A stretch of DNA of 13,579 bases, taken from Bacteroides sp. UBA1773. GTDB lineage: Bacteria; Bacteroidota; Bacteroidia; Bacteroidales; Bacteroidaceae. The DNA lies in contig DCGR01000048.1 of NCBI GenBank assembly GCA_002315285.1, positions 1-13,579 on the forward strand. Direction: 5' to 3'. The notes beneath the pieces were generated by a model. It was not told where the DNA came from. It saw only the letters and a program-made list of their open reading frames with translations, and ran no database searches. Positions 7,991 to 13,579 of the stretch are shown one piece after another. The first letter of the stretch is position 1. Each line of letters begins with the position of its first letter. The position numbers were made by a program, and so were the translations under genes.

Positions 7991-8128
7991 CTAATGTCGC
8001 ACAACCTGCCACAACCGATTCTGTGAGTGGGCAAACAGGTCTTGAAACGTACCGACCAAGTTTACGATGCCTACCATCATCAAAGTAGAGATCAGTGCCA
8101 CCACAACCACACGCAGATGCTGCCCCAT
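7991..8128 (-). CDS. Possible 45-residue single-pass membrane peptide
   Basis: This is a short frame, 32 bases after the esterase stop codon and on the same strand. It starts at ATG 8128 and stops at TAG 7991-7993. The product begins MGQHLR, has one strongly hydrophobic segment at about residues 6-26 (RVVVVALISTLMMVGIVNL), and ends in a polar, Trp- and Arg-containing tail. The positive charge before the helix would favour a cytoplasmic N-terminus. Codon choice is like that of neighbouring genes (many C- or G-ending codons with some A/T). I do not recognise a family. No separate promoter is visible, so it would depend on the nad-esterase transcript. It may be a genuine small protein or a chance frame in a 3' untranslated region. 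Confidence 0.35.
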   Translation of the reverse strand: MGQHLRVVVVALISTLMMVGIVNLVGTFQDLFAHSQNRLWQVVRH

Positions 8129-8160
8129 GGATTCCAACGAGAACGATGTGATCGGTGATA

Positions 8161-8991
8161 CTATTCGAAGCAGGGAGCCAGCGACTGCAACCGGTATTGC
8201 ATGGTCTTGGCAATGTGGTAGTGACCCACCGATCCAGGATGCAACCGGTCGGTGTCGGCACGGTAGATGTAGGGAGTCTGCGACTGTAGGTTAGGCATGA
8301 GGCCACTTTCTCCATAGAGGTCGATGATGGGTACCGACCACCAGGTGGCAGCCTGCTTCAAGGCCTCGACATACGATTCGAGATACAGTCCGATGGCATT
8401 GCAGTAGCTGTCATCCGGCTGTATGTTGCCTGGTCCGAAAATGGCATAACCGCGATGAATGGGTGTGAGCACAATGACCTGCTTCGAGGGATAAGCTTCC
8501 TTCAGCAACTGCAAGGTACGGTTCACACGTCCGTAGAAGGTATCCACATCCATGGAAGGAGTACGGTGTTTGCGTTTCACCTTCAGCTGCCCGTCAATCT
8601 CCACCACCTTCACTTCCTCGTCAAACATTCTCCCCAATGTCACACTGGCATTGAAATCGTTGGTGCCGGCAAAAATCATGATTGCATCCACCTCTTGTCC
8701 ACGTTCGCCGATGAGTTTCTCCGCTTGCCCATACACCCCTGTCCACTGATGGCCATTGATGCCATACACCAAAGGCTCGATGCCCATCAGTTCCTGCAGA
8801 TAGGCCCAATAGCGTTTGGAGCCTCGAGCCGCCAGCGAGTCGGTCACCGAGTCACCCAAATAGGCCACTCGCTTGCCGTTCCATTGCGTGTTGCGATTCA
8901 CTTCACCAGCTTTGAGCACCACCGGTGCTTGTTGGGCTGCACACACGCCCACCATCATCAGCCCTATAAGGCTGCATAGCAAATGTTTCAT
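8161..8991 (-). CDS. Exported SGNH/GDSL-family hydrolase (probable carbohydrate or lipid esterase)
   Basis: This encodes a 276-residue SGNH hydrolase, predicted to be exported by a signal peptide likely cut after Ala19 (VCAA before QQAP). The four family blocks are present. The nucleophile Ser48 is in YLGDSVTDS, Gly78 is in VYGINGH, Asn111 is in AGTNDFN, and the Asp248/His251 pair is in DRLHPGS near the C-terminus. The fold is a complete single domain with a moderately long insertion after the GTND block. Members of this superfamily remove acyl groups from sugars or act on lipids; sequence alone does not tell which. It follows nadC by 32 bases on the same strand with no TAnnTTTG box between, so it is probably the fourth gene of the nad operon. 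That is an odd place for an exported esterase. Confidence 0.88.
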   Translation of the reverse strand: MKHLLCSLIGLMMVGVCAAQQAPVVLKAGEVNRNTQWNGKRVAYLGDSVTDSLAARGSKRYWAYLQELMGIEPLVYGINGHQWTGVYGQAEKLIGERGQEVDAIMIFAGTNDFNASVTLGRMFDEEVKVVEIDGQLKVKRKHRTPSMDVDTFYGRVNRTLQLLKEAYPSKQVIVLTPIHRGYAIFGPGNIQPDDSYCNAIGLYLESYVEALKQAATWWSVPIIDLYGESGLMPNLQSQTPYIYRADTDRLHPGSVGHYHIAKTMQYRLQSLAPCFE

Positions 8992-9023
8992 ATTCGAGCA
9001 TATACGTTTTTCATGGAATAGGT

Positions 9024-9899
9024 TCAGCGAATTATCAGCTTGTCGCTGCCCGCAGCCTTGAAACTCATATCAAGACCCTTCACACTGTGGGTAAGTGCCC
9101 CGAACGAGATGAAGTCCACGCCAGCCTTGGCGTACGGTATCATGTTGTCGAAGGTGATTCCTCCACTCGATTCCGTCTCGCAACGTCCTGCCACCAGTTC
9201 CACGGCCCGGCGGGTGTCTTCGGGTGTGAAATTGTCGAACATGATGCGGTCGCAACCTTCTGCCAGCGCTTCATCCAGTTCGCGGAAATCACGCACCTCG
9301 CACTCTATCTTCAAGTCCTTCCCATGCTCCTTGCAGTATTGCTTGGCACGCGAGATGGCATTATGGACACCTCCGCAGAAGTCGATGTGGTTGTCTTTCA
9401 GCAAGATCATGTCGAACAACCCGATGCGATGATTCATGCCTCCACCAATCTTCACCGCCTCCTTCTCGAGCATGCGCATGCCTGGAGTAGTCTTTCGGGT
9501 GTCGAGCACACGAGTCTTGGTACCCGCATCCACCAGAGCCTGCTGGTAGCGGTGGGTCATGGTGGCGATGCCGCTCATGCGTTGCAATATGTTGAGCATC
9601 AAGCGTTCCGTCTGTAGCAAACTGCGTTCGCTGCCCCTCACGCTCATCACGATGTCGCCCGGCATCACATGTGCGCCGTCCTCCACATACACCTCCACCT
9701 GTAGCCGAGGGTCGAACCTGTGGAACACCTGCTTCGCTATCTCCACACCCGCAAAAACACCTTCCTGCTTGATGAGCAGCTTGCTCTCGCCCATGGCATC
9801 CTCCGGGATGCAACACAGGGTGGTATGGTCGCCATCACCTATGTCCTCGCTGAATGCGAGCTCTATCAATTTGTCGTTAAGTTCTGTTACTGATAACAT
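9024..9899 (-). CDS. nadC: Nicotinate-nucleotide pyrophosphorylase (carboxylating), quinolinate phosphoribosyltransferase
   Basis: This 291-residue cytoplasmic enzyme converts quinolinate and PRPP to nicotinate mononucleotide, CO2 and pyrophosphate, the last step of de novo NaMN synthesis. The ATG at 9899 is chosen, giving MLSVTELND. A TTG at 9927-9929 is in frame but adds ten unconserved residues. Conserved features are SEDIGDGDHTT near the N-terminus, ERLMLNILQRMSGIAT at 98-113, the PRPP/quinolinate-binding DTRKTTPGMR at 133-142, KIGGGMNHRIGLFDMILLKD at 150-169 followed by Asn-His, and ESSGGI at 243-248 near the phosphate site. The length is normal. It is the third gene of the nad operon, 30 bases after nadA. 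Confidence 0.97.
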   Translation of the reverse strand: MLSVTELNDKLIELAFSEDIGDGDHTTLCCIPEDAMGESKLLIKQEGVFAGVEIAKQVFHRFDPRLQVEVYVEDGAHVMPGDIVMSVRGSERSLLQTERLMLNILQRMSGIATMTHRYQQALVDAGTKTRVLDTRKTTPGMRMLEKEAVKIGGGMNHRIGLFDMILLKDNHIDFCGGVHNAISRAKQYCKEHGKDLKIECEVRDFRELDEALAEGCDRIMFDNFTPEDTRRAVELVAGRCETESSGGITFDNMIPYAKAGVDFISFGALTHSVKGLDMSFKAAGSDKLIIR

Positions 9900-9929
9900 A
9901 TCGCTTCTTGTCTTGGATTTGATAAACAA

Positions 9930-10922
9930 CTAAAGGCCCAACTTGGCCGAAATCTCCAGCATCCTGTGGATGGGGCGGATGGCTTTCTCCGCCACCTCTG
10001 CATCCACCTCCACGGCAGGCCGACCGTTTTTCAAGCAGTCATACACCTTCTGCAGCGTAATCAGTTTCATGTGGTTACATTCGTTGCACGCACAGCCCCC
10101 ATCGGTTGGTGGTGCAGGAAAGAACGTCTTGCAAGGCGCGGCCTTCCGCATCTCGTGCAGGATGCCACTCTCGGTAGCCACAATAAATTCCTGGGCCTCG
10201 TCGGCAACACTGAACTTCAGCAGCGCAGCCGTGCTACCCACCTTGTCGGCAAGCCGCACCACCTCAGTCGGACACTCAGGATGCACCAGCACCTTGGCTG
10301 TAGGATGCTGTCGTTTCAGTTCGGCTATCTTGCCTGCCGAGAAACGTTCGTGCACATGACAGGAACCATGCCACAGCAACATGTCACGCCCGGTAATGGC
10401 ATTGATGTAACCACCGAGATTCTTGTCTGGTCCGAAAATCAGTGGAGTGTCCTTCGCAAACGACTCCACAATCTGCCGTGCGTTGCTACTCGTCACCACC
10501 ACGTCCGTCAGTGCCTTCACGGCGGCGGTAGTGTTCACATAGCTGACGACCGTATGTCGCGGATGCGCCTTCACGAAGGCAGCGAACTCATCGGCCTGGC
10601 AGCTCTCTGCCAACGAGCACGATGCCTCCTCATCGGGCACCAGCACCGTTTTCTGCGGGCACAGTATTTTTGCCGTCTCGCCCATGAAGTGCACACCACA
10701 CATCACGATGATGTCAGCATCGGTTTGGGCAGCCTTTTGTGCCAAGGCCAGACTGTCGCCGATGAAATCGGCCACATCCTGCACCGCACCGTCCGTATAG
10801 TAATGGGCCATCACCACCGCATTCTTTTCGTCGCACAAGCGACGGATCTCCCACTTCAAGTCCCTGTCCTGAGGCATTGCCCCATTGGCAAGGCCTTGTC
10901 CGCTCCATTTTGATTCAGTCAT
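9930..10922 (-). CDS. nadA: Quinolinate synthase A
   Basis: This 330-residue cytoplasmic [4Fe-4S] enzyme condenses iminoaspartate (from NadB) with dihydroxyacetone phosphate to form quinolinate. The three cluster cysteines are predicted to be Cys75 (in VMCGVHFMGE), Cys188 (in WHGSCHVH) and Cys282 (in CACNECNHMK). The NadA hallmarks AHYYTDGAVQDVADFIGDSL and HPECPTEV are also present. The protein matches the compact form of the family and needs an anaerobic or protected cluster, in keeping with an anaerobe. The start is ATG 10922, only 2 bases after the nadB stop codon, which suggests translational coupling. Confidence 0.97.
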   Translation of the reverse strand: MTESKWSGQGLANGAMPQDRDLKWEIRRLCDEKNAVVMAHYYTDGAVQDVADFIGDSLALAQKAAQTDADIIVMCGVHFMGETAKILCPQKTVLVPDEEASCSLAESCQADEFAAFVKAHPRHTVVSYVNTTAAVKALTDVVVTSSNARQIVESFAKDTPLIFGPDKNLGGYINAITGRDMLLWHGSCHVHERFSAGKIAELKRQHPTAKVLVHPECPTEVVRLADKVGSTAALLKFSVADEAQEFIVATESGILHEMRKAAPCKTFFPAPPTDGGCACNECNHMKLITLQKVYDCLKNGRPAVEVDAEVAEKAIRPIHRMLEISAKLGL

Positions 10923-10924
10923 TT

Positions 10925-12535
10925 CTATTTCGGGTTTGTAAGGTTCAACTTCTGGTCATAGGCGTGTTTCGGATAGTCCACTGTGTAGTGCAGTCCCCTG
11001 CTCTCCTTGCGCTCCATGGCTTGGCGTGTAATCAGGTAGCCCACATTGATCATGTTGCGAAGCTCGCAGATGTCCTTCGTTGGCTTCACACGTTTGAACA
11101 GCTCTTCCGTCTCCTCGTACAGCAAGTCCAGGCGTTTCCATGCCCGGTGCAGTCGCAGGTCGCTGCGCACGATGCCCACATAGTTCGACATCACCTGTCC
11201 CACCTCGCGCATGTCCTGGGCTATCAGCACCTTCTCCTCGTTGCTCATCGTACCCTCGTCATCCCATTCGGGCACTCTCGTGTTTATCTCGTATTGGTCC
11301 ATCACCTCGATGGCATGTTCGGCAGCCGACTTGGCATACACCACCGCCTCTATCAGCGAGTTGCTTGCCAGACGGTTTCCGCCATGCAAACCCGTACACG
11401 AGCATTCGCCCACCGCATACAGCCTATGGATGGTGCTTTCGCCGTGCAGGTCCACTTTGATGCCGCCACACATGTAGTGGGCACTCGGACACACGGGAAT
11501 GTATTGCTTCGTAATGTCGATGCCGATGCTCAGGCATTTGGCATAGATGTTCGGAAAGTGGTGTTTCGTCTGCTCCGCATCCTTGTGGGTCACGTCGAGG
11601 CACACATGTGTCAGGCCATGTATCTTCATCTCACGGTCGATGGCACGCGCCACGATGTCGCGCGGAGCCAACGACAGGCGTTTGTCGTATTTCTGCATGA
11701 ACTCCTCGCCGTTCGGCAGCCGCAGTATGCCGCCATAGCCCCGCATGGCCTCCGTGATGAGGTAGGCAGGATGAGTCTCAGCCGGATTGTAGAGCACCGT
11801 AGGATGGAACTGCACGAACTCCATGTCCTTCACGACACCTTTTGCCCTATACACCATGGCTATGCCATCGCCCGTGGCGATGTTGGGGTTGGAGGTGGTG
11901 GAATACACCGCACCCGTGCCTCCCGTGGCCATCAGCGTCACACGGCTCAGAAACGTATCCACCTTCTGCGTGTCGGGGTCCAGGATATAGGCGCCGTAGC
12001 ACTCTATGTTCGTCATGTGCCGGTTCACCTCTATGCCCAAATGGTGTTGGGTGATGATTTCCACCGCATAGTGGTTTTCCAGCACCGTGATGTTCTTATT
12101 GGCACGCACGGCCTCCATCAGTCCACGCTGGATCTCGAAGCCCGTGTCATCGGCATGGTGCAGGATGCGGAACTCGCTGTGCCCGCCCTCACGGTGCAGG
12201 TCAAACTCGCCGTTGGCATTCTTGTCGAAGTTCACGCCCCAGCGCACCAGATCGTCGATGGCGGCAGGAGCATTCCTCACCACGTGTTCCACGGCATCGC
12301 GGTCGGAAATGTGGTCGCCCGCAATCATCGTGTCCTCGATGTGTTTCTCGAACGTATCCACTTTCAGGTTCGTCACCGACGAGATACCGCCTTGTGCCTT
12401 GGCTGTGTTGGCCTCATCGAGGGTTGTCTTGCAGACAATGGCCACCTTGCCTTTTCCGCTATTGGCTACTTTCAAGGCGAAACTCATACCAGCTACGCCA
12501 CCACCGATAATGAGGAAATCAAATTTGCGTATCAT
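10925..12535 (-). CDS. nadB: L-aspartate oxidase
   Basis: This 536-residue FAD enzyme oxidises L-aspartate to iminoaspartate, using fumarate or oxygen as acceptor; fumarate is likely in an anaerobe. The ATG at 12535 is chosen because it leads straight into the Rossmann motif IIGGGVAG at 9-16. The in-frame TTG at 12547 adds four residues without support. Other family features are AQGGIS (47-52), Glu121 and His244 (in QFHPT), the active-site region PRDIVARAID (291-300), HYMCGG (353-358), GECSC (376-380) and GGNRLASNSL (385-394). These match the flavin and dicarboxylate sites of NadB and the related fumarate reductase and succinate dehydrogenase flavoproteins. A helical C-terminal domain follows from about residue 430. 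It is the first gene of the nad operon and is preceded by an unusually long leader. Confidence 0.97.
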   Translation of the reverse strand: MIRKFDFLIIGGGVAGMSFALKVANSGKGKVAIVCKTTLDEANTAKAQGGISSVTNLKVDTFEKHIEDTMIAGDHISDRDAVEHVVRNAPAAIDDLVRWGVNFDKNANGEFDLHREGGHSEFRILHHADDTGFEIQRGLMEAVRANKNITVLENHYAVEIITQHHLGIEVNRHMTNIECYGAYILDPDTQKVDTFLSRVTLMATGGTGAVYSTTSNPNIATGDGIAMVYRAKGVVKDMEFVQFHPTVLYNPAETHPAYLITEAMRGYGGILRLPNGEEFMQKYDKRLSLAPRDIVARAIDREMKIHGLTHVCLDVTHKDAEQTKHHFPNIYAKCLSIGIDITKQYIPVCPSAHYMCGGIKVDLHGESTIHRLYAVGECSCTGLHGGNRLASNSLIEAVVYAKSAAEHAIEVMDQYEINTRVPEWDDEGTMSNEEKVLIAQDMREVGQVMSNYVGIVRSDLRLHRAWKRLDLLYEETEELFKRVKPTKDICELRNMINVGYLITRQAMERKESRGLHYTVDYPKHAYDQKLNLTNPK

Positions 12536-12662
12536 AAAACTGCACAATTACTGGAACGGTCATCCCAACAAGCCACGTTGCAGCCCCACTCATGAGCGTG
12601 TCTGGGGGACATCCCGCCATCCTGGCTGCCATCAGCGTCAACATCACCGTTCAACATGTTTC
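12536..12662 (-). promoter_or_regulatory. Long nadB leader with nested inverted repeats
   Basis: If transcription starts about 7 bases after the -7 box at 12669-12676, the nadB transcript has a leader of about 127 bases, against about 15-24 for the other operons here. GAACGGT (12652-12646) can pair with ACCGTTC (12560-12554). Inside it GCAGCC (12629-12624) can pair with GGCTGC (12585-12580), with a short GGG/CCC hairpin further in. I recognise no known riboswitch class. Repeats of this size can arise by chance in 127 bases, so a regulatory role is only a suggestion. Confidence 0.3.
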
Positions 12663-12668
12663 ATGCCG

Positions 12669-12676
12669 CAAAGTTA
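12669..12676 (-). promoter_or_regulatory. -7 box of the likely nad operon promoter
   Basis: On the minus strand this reads TAACTTTG followed by CGGC, an exact TAnnTTTG match and a very common form in Bacteroidetes promoters. It is the only such box between nadB and the next gene upstream that I found. No TTTG lies 19-21 bases upstream; the nearest, at 12715-12712, is 35 bases away. Confidence 0.5.
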
Positions 12677-12718
12677 ATCTATTTTTTGTTACCCCCTCCC
12701 ATCTGTCCCTACAAAGTG

Positions 12719-12738
12719 AACGGATATGTTCCGTTTTT
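12719..12738 (+). other. Hairpin with T-run in the nadB upstream region
   Basis: AACGGA, a five-base loop and TCCGTT form a 6-bp stem, and the second arm's final TT runs into three more T on the plus strand. It resembles a weak intrinsic terminator for plus-strand transcripts, but no plus-strand gene precedes it. On the minus strand there is no T-run, so it is not a convincing terminator for the outer-membrane protein gene. The surrounding stretch at about 12690-12830 is pyrimidine-rich on the plus strand and holds no gene I can support. Confidence 0.3.
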
Positions 12739-12844
12739 CATCGATCATCCACAAGAAGTACCACCATCCCCTACCCTTCCTTCTTCCACCTCAATGATTC
12801 CTCCCTTTCTCCCCCAAGCGAAAGGGCAGTCCTTTACTACGCAG

Positions 12845-12913
12845 CAACGCAGCCCCGCCCCAATGGCAAGACTGCGTTGGATATTTGTCATGTCATGCGC
12901 TCGTAGCGCATGA
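12845..12913 (-). repeat. Two successive inverted repeats just downstream of the beta-barrel gene
   Basis: The first is a perfect 9-bp stem, TCATGCGCT/AGCGCATGA, with a 3-base loop at 12893-12913. It starts 16 bases after the stop codon of the outer-membrane protein gene. The second is a perfect 8-bp stem, CAACGCAG/CTGCGTTG, spanning 12845-12879. Neither is followed by a T-run on the minus strand. They may form a 3' end structure that protects the mRNA or aids termination without a U-tract. Confidence 0.45.
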
Positions 12914-12929
12914 TACCACGCGATGCTGC

Positions 12930-13505
12930 TTACAAGCTGAAACGATAGGCGAGAGTCAGCATGATGGGCGAGAGATGCACATCATCTTTCTTGGCACCGC
13001 CAACAAGGTCGTCTTTGTTCAGTCTGTTCAGTGAGAAGTTGTACTGTGCAGCAAGGCTCCAGCCCGAATTGAACGCATAGCGCAGACCTACTGGCAACGT
13101 GAAGTGAGTCGAATTGCAATAATCCTTAGCATCCACATCACCGTTCTTGGCACTTGTCAGGAAACCAACCTTCACACCAGTGAAAGCGCTGAAACGTTCG
13201 CTCAAAGAAAAGCGGGCAAGGATAGGTACATTAAGGTATTGGAATTTCTTCTTGATACTGTTCACCTCGTCCGACTGCATGAGGAAATAGCTTGCGCCGA
13301 CCGAAACACCAAACCAGTCGTTCGCCTGGTAAATGGCATCCAATCCGAATTCCTCAGAAAGACCACCATTGAAGTCGCCCATGTTCGACAGGGTGGAATA
13401 ACCTACGCTACCGTTAGCTTCCAGTGAGAATGTCTTAGCTTCATACTGTGCATTTGCAGTCAGGGCAGCTACTGCCATGATTGCCATCATAAAATACTTT
13501 TTCAT
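12930..13505 (-). CDS. Small outer-membrane beta-barrel protein (PorT/OmpW-like fold)
   Basis: This encodes a 191-residue exported protein. The ATG at 13505 is chosen because it opens on a signal peptide (MKKYFMMAIMAVAALTANA, cut after Ala19 before Gln); the longer frame to 13556 has no start better than this. The mature part of about 170 residues shows alternating amphipathic beta strands such as LNVPILARFSLSERFSAFTG and LTLAYRFSL, with Asp/Lys/Asn-rich turns. This is typical of eight-stranded outer-membrane beta-barrels in Bacteroidetes (the outer membrane protein beta-barrel domain families). The last strand ends in an aromatic-containing YRFSL. Its exact role is unknown; such proteins are often abundant structural or stress-related porin-like proteins. 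I saw no clear promoter in the 74 bases upstream; the best box (TATTGTTT) is poor. Confidence 0.88.
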   Translation of the reverse strand: MKKYFMMAIMAVAALTANAQYEAKTFSLEANGSVGYSTLSNMGDFNGGLSEEFGLDAIYQANDWFGVSVGASYFLMQSDEVNSIKKKFQYLNVPILARFSLSERFSAFTGVKVGFLTSAKNGDVDAKDYCNSTHFTLPVGLRYAFNSGWSLAAQYNFSLNRLNKDDLVGGAKKDDVHLSPIMLTLAYRFSL

Positions 13506-13579
13506 TTGTTCTTTTTTTTGATTTGTTAAACAATATTGTATCAATCGCGGCTGCAAGTAACTATTCAGGCCGTGTAAGG

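Noticed and set aside
7869..8315. Open frame of 148 codons on the minus strand overlapping the esterase 3' end
   Set aside because: It overlaps the conserved esterase C-terminus in another frame and has a Cys-rich, unfamily-like product. The shorter frame at 7991-8128 is the better candidate in this gap.
10877..12595. Long open frame of 572 codons on the plus strand opposite nadB
   Set aside because: It is antisense to a clear, full-length L-aspartate oxidase. Its product is rich in His and Val with no recognisable motifs, as expected for the complement of a gene with biased codon use.
12536..12662. A known NAD-binding riboswitch in the nadB leader
   Set aside because: I could not recognise the conserved core of the published NAD+ riboswitch classes. 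Only generic inverted repeats are visible.
12656..12913. Plus-strand frame of 85 codons in the nadB upstream region
   Set aside because: It has a Pro- and Ser-rich product from a pyrimidine-rich stretch, no promoter in the right direction, and it overlaps the nad promoter and the hairpins.
1..13579. Mobile elements, CRISPR arrays, tRNA or rRNA genes
   Set aside because: No transposase or integrase frames, no regularly spaced direct repeats, and no tRNA- or rRNA-like sequence were seen on either strand.

Overview
The window looks like a chromosomal segment of a member of the Bacteroidetes, most likely a Prevotella-like member of the Bacteroidales. Three things point there: Bacteroidetes-type -7 promoter boxes (TAnnTTTG) ahead of several genes, no clear Shine-Dalgarno sequences, and exported proteins whose signal peptides end in Ala before Gln. 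The gene set (polysaccharide hydrolases, a small outer-membrane beta-barrel protein, de novo NAD synthesis through aspartate) fits a gut or oral saccharolytic anaerobe. Genus assignment is inference.

Layout. Positions 148-4374 (+) hold a two-gene transcription unit for exported glycoside hydrolases, a GH2 enzyme followed 12 bases later by a GH78-type alpha-L-rhamnosidase, closed by a strong intrinsic terminator. Converging on it, 4441-6235 (-) holds a small operon with a fluoride channel (crcB) followed by an AGCS-family sodium:amino-acid symporter. Its promoter shares a divergent intergenic region with a single exported GH30 hydrolase at 6452-7894 (+). From 12535 down to about 7991 (-) runs a compact operon nadB-nadA-nadC encoding the complete aspartate-to-nicotinate-mononucleotide route. 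It continues without a visible promoter into an exported SGNH/GDSL esterase and probably a 45-residue single-pass membrane peptide. After a 394-base non-coding stretch, which includes a long nadB leader and several inverted repeats, comes an outer-membrane beta-barrel protein gene at 12930-13505 (-).

How the genes work together. NadB, NadA and NadC turn aspartate into iminoaspartate, quinolinate and then NaMN. The GH2 and GH78 enzymes probably act in the periplasm on rhamnose-containing oligosaccharides. The GH30 enzyme probably attacks beta-1,6-glucan or a similar beta-glucan on its own. No SusC/SusD pair, sensor or regulator gene is present, so a full polysaccharide utilisation locus cannot be claimed.

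I found no mobile element, CRISPR array, rRNA or tRNA, and no clearly new multi-gene system. The points most worth a second look are the crcB start and operator-like dyad, the long nadB leader, the small membrane ORF behind the esterase, and the unusual GH78 architecture.
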